Positions 47,793-59,470 of a stretch of 64,000 bases of DNA are shown here, one piece after another. The DNA is from Pontederia crassipes (Eukaryota > Streptophyta > Magnoliopsida > Commelinales > Pontederiaceae): positions 53,515,995-53,579,994 of the forward strand of contig CM060198.1 in the NCBI GenBank assembly GCA_030549335.1, read 5' to 3'. Numbering within the stretch: position 1 is the first letter of the stretch; each line of letters starts with the position of its first letter. The notes below the pieces were generated by a model. The model saw only the letters and a list, made by a program, of their open reading frames with translations, did not search any database and was not told where the DNA came from. Position numbers and translations under genes: made by a program.

Positions 47793-49992
47793 ATGGAGGA
47801 CGCCTTCCGTCTTCTCCTCCTCCTCTCCATCTCTCTCCTGCTGCTCCTCTCGTCGCCGGTCGCTAGATCGACCTCCGGCGCGGCCTACTCCGACCTGTTC
47901 GAGTCGTGGATCGAGCGGCACGGCAAGCGCTACGCCTCCGAGGAGGCGAAGCTCGCCGGCTTCCGCGCCTTCAGGGACAATTTGGCCTTTATCGACGAGC
48001 ACAACTCCCGGAGCGGCGGCTCCTCCTACCAGCTCGGCCTCAACGCCTTCGCCGACTTGTCCCACCTCGAGTTCAAGGCTGCCCGGCTGGGACTCGGCGG
48101 CGCCGCGCTCGCGCTGCCGCGGCGGGCCAACCGAACGGCGTTCGCGGGCTCGGACGACGGCACGGTGCCGGAGTCCGTCGACTGGAGGGAGAGGGGGGCC
48201 GTCACCGGCGTCAAGGACCAGGGAAACTGTGGTATGATCACAACTTGGCAACTGTTAATGCATTATATAAGGAACGATATTGCAGAAATTTGTGTGAGAG
48301 ATTGAACATTTTCATTAGCATAAATTCTTCCTGTTGTATGCTTACGAATGCACATTATTCTCAGAAATGAATACAAATTGACCGTCTGAATCATTTTGTT
48401 GATAGTGCAGTGAATTAACAATTCAAGATGATTTCTTTAGATGTCAGTAGTACATGGACGGCACATCTACTTTTCTGAAACTTGAGATACACCAAACTAA
48501 TATGCCAGGCAGCATAAATTTGGTCCTCTTGAGTGTAAGATTACTTTCCTAAGCGTTTGTTTATCTGATAAGGAAGTCTATGTTGTCTATTCTTCCAGGT
48601 GCCTGCTGGACCTTTTCTACCACTGGCGCAATAGAAGGGATAAATAAGATTGTCACAGGATCACTATTGAGCCTTTCTGAACAGGAACTGTGTGATTGTG
48701 ACTTCTATGATAGTTGCTGTGAGGGTGGGCTGATGGACAATGCTTTCAAGTGGGTGGTACAAAATCATGGAATCAATACAGAGGATGACTACCCTTACCA
48801 AGCTGCACAGGAAACTTGCCTTGAGCAAAAGGTAACTCAATGATCATGGCCCTCTCTTTAAAGTTCTCAATTGACATCTTCAACAGAAGCAATATATTGA
48901 CATGTATCGCAGGTTACTCGCCGGGTTGTGACAATTGATGGTTACACAGATGTACTTCCATACAATGAAAAGGCTTTACTCCAAGCTGTAGCAACACAAC
49001 CGGTGAGCGTCGGAATTTCCGGCAGTGAAAGAGCTTTCCAGTTGTACTCAAAGGTCTGCAACATTCTGTGGTGTTGTGTTGTGCTTCTTCTGAGGTTTCA
49101 ATTCGTTGGAGGAATCAGAAAGGTTCTTATCTGCTTCATTTTCAATGACTTATACTATGTGGCGTTTCTGTTGCCTTTTTTCCAGGGTATCTTCACTGGC
49201 CCTTGTACATCATCTTTGGACCATGCAGTTCTGATAGTAGGATATGGTTCAGAAAATGGCAAGGATTATTGGATTGTGAAAAATTCATGGGGGAAAAAGT
49301 GGGGAATGGATGGGTATGTGCTCATGCTACGCAATAGCGGTAATCCGGAAGGTGTTTGTGGTATAAATATGCTAGCATCCTTTCCAACAAAGATGAACCC
49401 GAATCCTCCACCACCACCACCACCAGGTCCAGTTAAGTGCAATGCTCTGTTCTATTGTGCAGAAGGAAACACTTGCTGCTGCACTTGGCATGCCTTAGGT
49501 GTATGCCTCTCGTGGAGCTGCTGTGATCTTGACAATGCAGTCTGCTGCGATGACGGCATGTACTGTTGCCCGCATGATTATCCCATATGTGACAGCAGCA
49601 AAAGGGAATGCTTCAAGGTCTGTCCACCTCCATATTTGAAGTATACATTGAATCTTTACTGTTTCTCTGTGGTATTTTTCTTCTCATCTATCATTCTGAT
49701 TATTCACTATCAATCTAAACGTTTTCATTTGGAATCTGTATACAGTTTTTGGCTTATTTGTTATGAATTCAACTTGGTAAATTGATCCTGAAAATTTCTG
49801 ATAATTCCAAAGCATCTATCACCAAGATCACGTATTTTGATTTGTCAGTCTCTCAAAATCACAGATATTGAGATGGAGCTTTTATCCTTGTAGGAACCAG
49901 GAAACTCTTCTAGTATAAAAGCAGTTGTGAAGAAAAAATCTCTGAAGAATCTTTGGCCTTGGAATGATATGTTTAAAGCATGGTATCAGTGA
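47793..49992 (+). CDS. Papain-type cysteine protease with granulin domain (XBCP3-like)
   Basis: Five exons, 47793-48231, 48599-48831, 48913-49053, 49186-49617 and 49894-49992, all in phase, give 447 residues. Order: signal peptide ([20 protein letters not shown]), I29 prodomain ([25 protein letters not shown]-like, [14 protein letters not shown]), peptidase C1A domain from about residue 128 ([20 protein letters not shown]), a Pro-rich linker (about 343-353) and a Cys-rich granulin domain (about 356-415), then a short basic tail. Catalytic residues are Q143, C149 (GACW), H284 (LDHAV) and N304 (KNSWG). The granulin tail and linker fit the RD21/XBCP3 groups, with [20 protein letters not shown] and [14 protein letters not shown] closest to XBCP3. 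Such proteases are vacuolar or secreted and act in proteolysis during senescence, programmed death or defence. Unusual: [10 protein letters not shown] replaces the common SGCGGGLMD, adding a Cys and an acidic residue beside the disulphide. Confidence 0.93.
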
Positions 49993-51490
49993 TATGGAGT
50001 TCTGGTGCCAATGCCCTTGTTTTAATTAGATTGCAAAGGTATTCACACTTCACAGGGTATGATAATTAAATCCCTGGATAATGATTAGTTTGTGCAATAG
50101 TAATTGGCACACCAATTTGTTGGAGATGATGCAGCATCCATTTTTCATTGTGTTTCATTAGGACATTTTAGTGTATTCATTCAACCATTTGTTGCTTCCT
50201 TTTCTATTGCAGAGTTATCTGCAACCTGAAAAAAAATTATGATTCAGAAATCAGAGAGTTGTATCCATGCCAGGAAAAGTTTTGAATACTTCCATTTTGA
50301 AGGTCATATAATTTTATTTTATTAGTTTTGTATTCCACATAAGCATTCAAAATAAGGTTGGTGACACAATGCAGAAACACAAAAGGCATCAACCATCAAC
50401 TCTTGTCCTGACAAAATTGCCACATCTTCCACCAATCATTTGATCAGCATCCTAATGACTCTTCTACTAAAGATATTGGATTCAGATCCAGTCACTATAA
50501 TGAATACAATAATAAATTATATGCACCTAATCACATCACCAGCTTCAGGAATATACATCCAAATTTTAGTGCCATATGACATTTCATCTTGTCTTTTATT
50601 CGGAACACTATTTCATCATTTTTCCAACTACATAAAATTTAAGCCTTCAAAATAGAATTTTGCTATTTCTGAAGAAATGAATTAATTATATATCTTTAAC
50701 GATAAAAACATTTTGATCATAAAAAAATGAATATTTTATTTGACTGAAAACGATATTGCCGTAAAAATAAATTAAGGTCTTAAACTTATTATCCAATATA
50801 CAGGAAATAAAACATTTTATGAAAAATTGTTAATAATAACTTCAAATTTATTACTTGTAACAAAACAAAGATCTTCTTTTGTTTTTGGAACCACAGTTGG
50901 GATAGAGTAGAAATCGTTTAAGTAAATATTTTGAATTCGATTTCTTACGAATGTAAAAAGTTTTCATCGAAAACTTTATCTCTCGATACGATATTAAAAT
51001 AATCGAATTAAATCACTACTTCAATAGAGATAATGAGGACGCATAACTCTTAACATCGATTGAATTATGGCATCGCTTCAGGGACAATGGAGTGATTAGG
51101 ATGATGTTTTTGAAGTCCAAATACCTTTCTTATAAAATTCAATAATGCATTAAAAATTTATGATTCGTGTTTACAAAATCTTGAATTCGATTCGAGGTGA
51201 AGTAAATTAGTACAAGTAAAATTGAACATTGGGATAAATTATAATGTATAGAGTTTTGCCCAAAATTTTACAGTTTAAGAGCGTGTTATTAAACCCAAAA
51301 TCACACGTGCGAGATTTCTTGCTTGCTCTTGCGTCTCCGACGAAGTGAAGAAAGAAATAAAAATAAACGAAGCAACAAAGAACCAAACGAAGACCGACGG
51401 CGAGCGGAACGACCAAAACGTCCTGTTGTCGGCACCACGCGCGCGCGCGGTGGTGAAGGATTCCGGCGTCCGGCCACCGGAGGTGGGAAA
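49993..51490. other. Spacer, protease 3' flank and GID8-like upstream region
   Basis: AT-rich without recognisable gene or repeat in the first 1.2 kb. The last 200 bases are rich in ACGA/GCGCGCGC words and form the GC-rich leader of the next gene. A GCGCGCGC run lies at 51439-51448. Confidence 0.4.
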
Positions 51491-54400
51491 ATGGTGGAGA
51501 TGATGGAACTTGATCCGAAGCACTACGACGGCATCGTACGCCCTTCGGCCCCCTTCCTCTTGTTTCCTCTCGCCCTTCGCTTGCCCCTCTTTTTTTCCCC
51601 TTTTTTAGTTCTAAGTTTTCACGAGAAATTTAAGCCGCTCTTAGCTTGAAGCTACCAGGCCTGTCGAGGATTATTGCAGATGAAGCCCTTGCTAGCTCGT
51701 AAGCTGGTTAGCGTTATCGATTGGCACAGCAAAGTGGGAGATTTTTCTTTTTTTATCGAAATCGGAGGTTTTATTGTTTTGGGGAAAATGTGTCCTTTCT
51801 TGAGTTGGAATCGTCTGACAGAGATTGGGGATTTGACGCACCAGTTGATGTAGATGTATATCAGAGAGGTGGTGTTCCAACTTCTAACACAATTTAAAAC
51901 CAACTTTTAGGAGCTTTGAGGATCGGAAGTCAAGTAGTTTACATTCTTCGTGAGATTTGGACGATTGGAAATAGCTTGAACAGAGCAAAGATTCTCTTTC
52001 GAACTCCATGAGCTCTTAAATCTTTGAATGAGTCATCACAGTTTTTAAATCTTGGAATCTTCTATTTTTGTGGGTCTTTGATACTTTTTTGCCTTTTGGT
52101 CCCCTTGATTATTTCTAATTTCAGTACATACTTCTCTCCGACTATATAAGATTCTGTGTAGGAAGAAAGAGCATGTTACATCTATGAAAATGGCATCTCT
52201 TCTGTATAGGTCTGTTTGGTTGTGAGTGAAAGTTGGGAAAGAGAAAGGAAGATAATAGGCTTACTAAAGTATCCATTTCTCTCCAACATCTTAGTTTCCT
52301 TTAAACATCAAATCAAGGTGGAGAGGAGGAGAAATATTTAATTAAGATAATTTTTCATATTTAATCATATAAACTAAACATCTAAATGCACATATAAAAG
52401 ATATAAATGTCTAAAAAAATTATCATTTATCTTTCATTCCCTTTACTTCATTTTAGTCATCTCATCCAAACAAGATTACAACAACAACAACAAAGCCTTG
52501 TCCCACTAGGTGGGGTCGGCTACATGGATCATACGACGCCATATATTCGTTGATCCATGTTCATAAGATTCAACAGGGTTTTACGTGGGGCCTAACACAA
52601 CCCTCCTCCTTTATCCGGGCTTGGGACCGGCTATCAAACAAGATTAATTGTTCAAATTCATTCTATCTTGGGCCTTGTTTAGGATAGAAATAATTAAAAT
52701 CAAGGAGAAAAAGTGGATTTGGCAGTTAAGAGATTAATAACTTTAAATTTGACCAGATAATTTGAAGGAGAAGCAATGGCCCTTGACCTTTCAACTCTCT
52801 CTTGCTTTAACAAAATAATAGTATAAGCATCTTATGGCAAAGAAAGAGGTTAACCTTTTAATACTTAGTCTCAAATCTGTATCCCTCAATATTTGCTTTT
52901 TGCTTTTTTTTCTTATGTGATATAATGGATCATGTCAATGATCAAGATGTATACACCAATTCCATTACAAGTATGGGTGTTTTGTTTTTATTTGAAGATG
53001 AAGTAATCATTACATTTAGTGGGTGAAGATGTTAATTTTGTTTTAGAGGACCCGTCGCGCCGAGGATATCCTTGGATGGCTACAATCTTGGTGGCCATCC
53101 TTTCCATTTTCGAAAAGAAAAAAAATAGAGGATGAATATGTTAATAGCATCAGCTAATTAGTTTCTGAAGGGTTCAGATGGATGATGGTGTTATTTATAT
53201 GATTCATTCTTCTTCTCACCTTGTGAAAGTCATTGTGTTATCTATGTTCTTTTATTTCTTAATCAATAGTTAAGCTTTTCTCTTTCTTTCTCTCTGAATG
53301 AGTTAGTTTATGATAATAGTAAAATCATAATTGTCAGGAATAGATCATCGATGATCGATGAATAATTAAGAAAACGAAGTAGACAAAATAGAGAGAAGAT
53401 GAACACAGAGATTTAACGTGGTAAAACCCCGCGTCATCAGTGTGAACAAGAGGGAAACATTCGCGGGCAAAGGAGGTCGTCGCTATAAAAATTCACTATG
53501 AGCAAAAGAAAGTACATTATGATAAAATCCTAACAGCCTAAGCCCTCTGCTTTTGTCATAGATCTTCATTTTTTCTTTTTTCTCATTTTCATTTCTTTCA
53601 CAATTTTGGGTACAGGATATTAATTCAAGGCACATCAATAATAATGTTTGTTATTTTTGTTAATGAGGTAATAAAATATGCATTCCGCGTATGTTTATAT
53701 AATGTTCACTTATGTTCATGATCTTTATCTCCTTTAGTTGGCATTGTGACTTTTGCAGTCAGAGAACTTCTATTGTTTTTTATGAGGGAGTGGGGAGAGC
53801 CCTAGTTTCTTTGTAGGCCTATACTCTCTCTCTCTCTTTTTCTTGTTTTTTGCCTTTTGGTTCTCCCTACACATGTAAATCCTTTGCTTTTCAAAGTCTT
53901 AACACATCCTGGATAACTACACAAGTTTGGTAGCCATTAACCCTTCAAAAAGAAATTTCTACTAGGAAATTCTTTCAATGACTTCCTTCTGCTGTTTGTG
54001 GACAATTAACCTGATCATTAACCACTGAATGTTTGTTAATTTTATTCTAAGCTCTTATCATGTTTTCAATGTGCAGAAGTTAAATGTTATCACCCTTTCA
54101 ACCGTAGTTCTTTCCGCATTCTATTTAGTTTTGAATGGAAATAGATCTTATTATTTGGAGAATATTCTTAAAGAGGCTAAATTCTTTCCATTTTTCTTTA
54201 CTTCTGCAAAAAAATTATGGCTACAATGGAACCACACAATTTGAGCACTTGTGTTATTTAGAGAATGTTGTACACCACACCCTTTTTTGTCCAAGTGGGG
54301 GTGTGGAAGTATCTTTTCTTGAGTGTTGCATCCCTGTGAGCTTGTCTTCTGGCTTTTCATACACAATTGTGCATTTCACAGTTTCTAGTTTTTAATACGA

Positions 54401-57400
54401 AGTGTATAGCTACTAAACTCTGTTGTCCATCTCTTCTCGCATTAACTTCAGTGTGGCATTACCTAGGTTTTGACTTCTTTTTCATTGTTCACAGGTAATT
54501 AGTGACGATGATGTTCGTAAAATTGTCCTACTATATCTTGTGCATAATTGCTTCAAAGAGACCGCAGAGACGTTTCTTGCTTCTACAGGAATGGAACAGC
54601 CAGTTGATTACCTGGTGGACATGGACAAGAGAAAATGTAGGTGGTTTCTAAGTAATAATAGATGTCTTGTTATGAACATGTATCTTTACTCATACTTTCT
54701 CTTGTTTGATAGTTTTTATTTGTTGATATCTTTGATATCTGTGATGTACTCCCCTAAAAAATTGAAGCTGACAGATATGCACAGTCATCTAGCCTTGAAA
54801 TTTATTTACTTGTTATGCATGTGCCAACTGCATAGTAGTTTCTTGGTGGGTTTAAAGTAATTTCTAGTAAGGCAAATCTTTTCTTTCATAGACAAGCAAG
54901 CCAGATTCCATAATAGGAGAACAGTTGCATCCTGGGTCATCTCAAGAGATTTGGAGGCCTAACACAATAGTATATTAAGTAAAAGTATTTATGGTAATAT
55001 ATTATGGGCAGCAAGATCTTAGGGATGTTGAGAAAATTAATAAGATTACTGTACAATAAGATGTGGATTTTTTTCTAGAGACACTAAATCATGCATCAAT
55101 TTGTCGTATAATTCTAAATGCTAAAAGACAAGATTAATTGTGAGTCAAAATAGTTGGAAGAATTGTATTGATAGTGAGCAAAAGTAGTTAGGATACTAAT
55201 TGTTAAACTAAAAAAAAGATATTTAGTTTTTTGAATTCATTACAATTTAGATTAGGTGCATAACTAATGAGAGACATGATAATACAATTAAAATAACATG
55301 TACACTTACCATAAATCAACTACTAATGATTTAATATTATTAGTATTTATAAGTAAATAATATACACTTAATATTAGGAAGTCAAAGGCCTTGGATTAGT
55401 GGGGATGCCTCAAACTTTTGCTGGGCTTGCTTGGTCCTTGAGCTGGATGTACCATTTGACCATACCAAGCTTTGGCAAAGTGGTTCTGCAATTGTCTATT
55501 GATATTGTAAGCATTGAAATATGACATTGGCCTTCAAGAGATGAAATACTGAAGGAGAAAATTGCTATTCTTTGTTTTCTCTCAATGGCATAATCATACC
55601 CCAAGTTAACTTATACATCTTGGTGAATAGGGGTATACTTTTAATGCCTTAACTAACAGTTTTTTTTAAAAAAAATGACCTGTGCCAGTCCCTTCGAAAT
55701 AAACAGTTGCACTTGCACCAATTTATATATATGATCATAGCAGTATTTTATGCTTTTAGGGGTGTAAATCGTATAGGAACAGTAACAGATGCATTTGCTC
55801 GATGATATGAAAATGATATCCTCTCTTGAGATACTTGTCTATTTTAGCTGTCTTGTGATAAAAAAATGGAGGTTGAAAGATTTATAGAGATTAATAAGAA
55901 CCTTTGTTTCCTCAAAAAGAAAAAAAGTAGCCATAAAGGTTTGTTTCTAGTTTCTACTATCATTAGGAAGTGATGCACTCCCTTGTTAGCATTGTTTCTA
56001 TAGTTTTCTGTGACCATGACATTACCAACCCACATGATCATTGCCTAACAATAAAAAAGTTAAAACATGACTGAATGACAGATGTCAAATGTCATAGTGT
56101 AATGACAGTGTAAATGTGACATTATTTAAGAGCCAACCATTTGAATATTATACAGGTAACAGAATACGAAATGCATTTGTTGAATGCTTGATCTGTGGTT
56201 TGGCAACAAGGAGCCTGTATATCCTTATACATACTGTGCCCTAGCTCAAGGAACATATGCTAGGTGCTTTTGCAAGTAGAACAAAGTGGTCTCGTACAAA
56301 TACACACTGATGCATTGGTTATTCCTTAAAAAAAACCTTAGTATTATTGGTTCTTCATAAATTTGTGGACACGATTTATTCTACTTTGTTGTCGTGACTT
56401 GAAAATGCATGTTGAATTTGTGGTTGTTTGACGTTTGGTTTATGATTCTCTTGCATTTTAGGGAAGAAATGATAGTTTATTTCATCTTTAATATGTATGT
56501 TGGTCTTCCTGCAGTAATATTTAGTTTGTTGTCAGAGGGAAATGTTCTGAAGGCCATAGAATTGACAGAACATCTTGCTCCAAATATGCTGGAGGACAAC
56601 AAGGACTTGCATTTTGATCTATTGAGTCTTCATTTTATTGATCTTGTCTGCTCCAAGAAATCGTGAGTATCCATGAACTAATATACAGTTAAGATCGGCG
56701 TCGGCCGCCTTCTCAAAAAAAAAATACAGTAAAGATGACAGTACTTTGTTCATTTGATTGACCAGCTTCGAAGCTTTGGACTTTGCTCAAACCAAACTAA
56801 AGCCATTTGGGAAGTCACAGAAGGATGTTGAGAAATTGGAAGTATGCTTTCAAATTTTTTTGAGATATAATAGTGACTGACTTTGTTGATGGTTGATATG
56901 TTGACAAACCTTTCTGATATATGTTTAGGACTTTCTTACTCTTTTAGCTTACGAAGAACCTGAAAAATCACCTATGTTTCATCTACTAAGTCTGGAACAT
57001 CGTCAATGTGTAGCAGAGTGTCTGAATCAAGCTCTGCTGGGTAAGTTGTTATTTGTTTTCTCTTTTCCGTTAAACATTCTTCTATGTTTTGTTTCCTAAC
57101 CTTGTGACACTAACGACTAATTGTGCATTTACAATCATGATTTTGTCAGCTCGTGCTAATCTACCTAGCTATTCTTCAATGGAAAGATTGATACAGCAAA
57201 CAACAGTGGCTCACAATCTCTTACATCAGGAGCTCAAGGTCCTTGATTAATTGAACTTATGCTATCCTAAAAAATGCTTTTAACTCATCTGTATTTAAAT
57301 ACTCTTGAGGGTTTTATGTAGGTGTTCCAAATCTAAGATCATGATGTTTTTCCTCTTAACTATGAGGTTAATGATGCAGTCTTACCCTTAAGCCTGTGTG

Positions 57401-57454
57401 GTTCAACAGGATGGACCTACACCGTTTTCCTTAAAGACCTTTCTGAAGAACTAG
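51491..57454 (+). CDS. LisH/CTLH protein, GID8 homologue (CTLH E3 complex subunit)
   Basis: Seven exons, 51491-51535, 54495-54636, 56515-56662, 56766-56841, 56929-57040, 57150-57238 and 57410-57454, all in phase, give 218 residues, the typical size of plant GID8-like proteins. A short leader (MVEMMELDPKHYDGI) is followed by a LisH motif (DVRKIVLLYLVHNCFKETAETF, roughly 20-42), the CTLH segment (LIFSLLSEGNVLKAIELTEH, 63-110) and the CRA region (FEALDFAQTKLKPFGK, EDFLTLLAYEEPEKSPMFHL, SSMERLIQQTTVAHNLL). It ends PTPFSLKTFLKN. In yeast and animals GID8/TWA1 is a scaffold subunit of the GID/CTLH ubiquitin ligase, and plant homologues are thought to act likewise with RanBPM. Intron 1 is 2.96 kb and holds a MITE-like sequence, a SINE and a possible copia fragment. 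The 15-residue first exon is assigned from family similarity and phase. Confidence 0.9.
52206..52478 (+). mobile_element. MITE-like sequence in intron 1 of the GID8-like gene
   Basis: The left end GGTCTGTTTGGTTGTGAGTG and the right end CATCTCATCCAAACAAGATT are roughly complementary (TGTTTGG..G.GA), enclosing about 270 AT-rich bases. TGTTTGGAT termini are common in plant hAT/PIF-type MITEs. No target-site duplication could be fixed because a SINE has entered its right end. Confidence 0.35.
52479..52634 (-). mobile_element. Au-type SINE with 12-bp target-site duplication, GID8-like intron 1
   Basis: Minus-strand orientation. Plus-strand words CCCACTAGGTGGGGTCGGCT, CTCCTTTATCCGGGCTTGGG and the ACA tail identify it. 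CAAACAAGATTA flanks it at 52467-52478 and 52635-52646. Compared with the copy at 10931 it lacks the GTTGGCTGTCGG segment and has a small deletion in ATATATTCG, so the two come from slightly different source copies. It is antisense to its host gene. Confidence 0.88.
53380..53470 (+). repeat. Possible copia LTR fragment
   Basis: The word ACACAGAGATTTAACGTGGT followed by a run of CCCC and TCATCAGTG is familiar from the ends of many plant Ty1/copia LTRs. Only this short piece is recognisable, and no matching partner is seen. Confidence 0.3.
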
Positions 57455-58157
57455 ATGGAAGATGTGCTTAAAGCGGTTACCATTTGTCTGATGTGGATGC
57501 ATATTGCCCAGCCTATCATTTCCGTACCACGTTTGAGCTTGCTGGTTGTAGGGAAGAAGAAAAGATTTACCATGTAAATGTTATATACTTGAAAACGTTA
57601 GTACTTAATAGACTGTGTGCATTTTTTTCTTGTTTGTACTCTTGAGGATCATGGTCTCTTTTGTTGTAATCAGGCGAAAATTTTGCTTGCTCATGTTTGG
57701 AGTTCTTTTTTCCTTCTAAACAATGGGTTTTGAGTTCCTAAGTTTTCAGGAATGCCTACCTTAGTTGAGAAAAAAAAAGACTATTTTTAATCTAAAATTA
57801 GAATTGAATAATGAAGAAGGGTGTTCTTTTGCATCCTCTTCCTCTTGATATCTTCCCCTTCTTTTTTTCCTTTTAACGTATCTTGTATTTCTAGATAATA
57901 TTTTCCATGATAAATTAGAGCAAAGAATGTTAATTGATAGACTTCAAACAACAAATTAAGCAAAGAAAATTGTTGTAATTATTTTTAGAATAATAACCAT
58001 TTTAAAAGAAATTGTGTATAATTTTTTGTATAAATTATTAGATGCATCATCTGAAGGATATCTAATTGAAAGATGCAATAGTGCAACATTTTCTTATTAA
58101 CATTACAGCCCTTCATATCCTCCATAAAGCGTCACAAGTATTCATTTGGAGCTACCC
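57455..58157. other. 3' flank of the GID8-like gene
   Basis: Presumed 3' UTR followed by AT-rich sequence. No gene or repeat was recognised. Confidence 0.35.
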
Positions 58158-58217
58158 GGAGTGTTCAGCGGGTCATTGGAGACCCCTTGGAGTGTTCAGC
58201 GGGTCATTGGAGACCCC
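58158..58217 (+). repeat. 31-bp tandem duplication
   Basis: The unit GGAGTGTTCAGCGGGTCATT followed by GGAGACCCC occurs twice head to tail (58158-58188 and 58189-58217) with no differences in the readable overlap, so the duplication is recent. Confidence 0.85.
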
Positions 58218-58219
58218 AC

Positions 58220-58590
58220 ACAAGGTCGGTTCAGGTACGGTTAGAATTTTTTTAATCCGAATTAGACCTAAATTTTTTTATTCTTTTAATTTTTAGTCTA
58301 TATTTTGTAATAAAAAATTTAAAAATAATAAAATAAAATATTTTAAATGTGTAAAATAATATATAAATATTTAACAAATTATTTTATGCTTTTAATGTTA
58401 TATCATATTTTTATATTAAATAATAGAAATGTAAGAAAAAATTTTAAAAAAATGATGATCAGATAACCCGACCATCCAATCCGATCCGAACCGAATCGAA
58501 TTGGATCGGATTCATCCCTTCAAAGAGGGCTGATCCGATCCGATAAAAATCGGACGGGTCGAGTTAAATCCGACCTGTCAACACCCCTCG
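58220..58590 (-). repeat. hAT-like MITE remnant rich in TCGGAT words
   Basis: The right end reads CGACCTGTCAACACCCCTC, whose reverse complement (GGGGTGTTGACAGGTCGG) resembles a hAT MITE terminus. GATCCGAACCGAATCGAATT and similar words fill the right part and an AT-only stretch fills the middle. The left border and duplication were not found. It is related in style, but not clearly in sequence, to the TAGGGGTGTAA family. Confidence 0.4.
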
Positions 58591-59161
58591 GACTTGTTCA
58601 AATATTTAAATTTTCGGTTTGCAATGAAAATGCGGACATATTAATTCTATTATATATCTCCATGAATTAGACCTTTGCCCATAATATATTAATTCATTCA
58701 TTAATTATCATTAATGTAAAATAATTCCAGTATGACGTTCTAAAGCTTGTAAAGGGAATTGTCTCAAGCCTCAAAAAATTGAGACTACATTGCCAATATT
58801 ATTTATTAATTATTAACGCAAAATAGTTTAAGCTTGTTCTGAATCTTGTAAAGGGAAATGTTGCAAGTTTAAGAAATTTGAGATTACCTTGTCCAACAAC
58901 ATATAAACATCATGATGGGGAACGCAATATATATATATATATATATATATGAAATTGCACTATAATTTTGAGTCTTTAAATTGGTATCATTTTGATTTAA
59001 GAATGTAGATATTACTTGTGTTTTAGATAAAAAAAATGATACTAATCCAAGAAAAGAGCATCCAAATTGTTTTCAAAACCAACCCAGTGCAAAGAATACA
59101 TCTTCACATGATCATAACAAAAAAGAACAGATAGATAAAGTATCATTTACGCACTAATAAA
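58591..59161. other. AT-rich spacer with (AT)n at 58927-58951
   Basis: An uninterrupted TA run of about 25 bases is the only distinct feature. A short imperfect direct repeat, AAGGGAATTGTCTCAAG and AAGGGAAATGTTGCAAG, lies near 58753 and 58852. Confidence 0.5.
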
Positions 59162-59377
59162 TTAAGACATGAAGAGCCCAAGAAGGCAGAAGAGAAGGAA
59201 GCAAAAGATGGCCATGACTGCAGGCGGCAGCTCTCCGAGGACTCTCAGCGCCGGCGCTTCTTCCATTTCCTGCTCGTGCGGCTGTTCGTTCTCATCAGCA
59301 TGCGCCATCTCTTCCGACATAACGATCAAGGACATGATCAGCACAATGACAGTGTAGCACCGATCACCTCTTGCCAT
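59162..59377 (-). CDS. Possible small secreted or membrane peptide, 71 residues
   Basis: A single-exon minus-strand frame starts at ATG 59377. Residues 1-28 look like a signal peptide (CYTVIVLIMSLIVMSEEMAHA). The middle is acidic (DENEQPHEQEMEEAP), and the C terminus is hydrophobic (PPAVMAIFCFLLFCLLGLFMS). This layout is seen in small GPI-anchored or arabinogalactan-type peptides, but the Ala-Pro/Ser-Pro repeats of those are missing, so the family is unknown. A (GA)29 microsatellite lies 34 bases before the start codon, as in many plant leaders. Codon composition is GC-richer than the surrounding AT-rich DNA, which supports coding. I do not recognise a named gene. Confidence 0.5.
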   Translation of the reverse strand: MARGDRCYTVIVLIMSLIVMSEEMAHADENEQPHEQEMEEAPALRVLGELPPAVMAIFCFLLFCLLGLFMS

Positions 59378-59407
59378 TTTCAATTAATGTTCTTCCAGAC
59401 GTCGTGG

Positions 59408-59410
<3 letters not shown>

Positions 59411-59468
<58 letters not shown>
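59411..59468 (+). repeat. (GA)29 microsatellite
   Basis: 58 bases of perfect GA repeat on the plus strand, (TC)n on the minus strand, just upstream of the small peptide frame. This length is likely to be highly variable between individuals. Confidence 0.95.

Positions 59469-59470
<2 letters not shown>

Noticed and set aside
47665-48251. Two long alternative frames over protease exon 1
   Set aside because: Shadows of a GC-rich exon; only one frame gives signal peptide, prodomain and catalytic blocks.
58220-58590. Considered as a fourth copy of the TAGGGGTGTAA MITE family
   Set aside because: The style is similar but internal words do not align with copies A-C, so it is listed separately.
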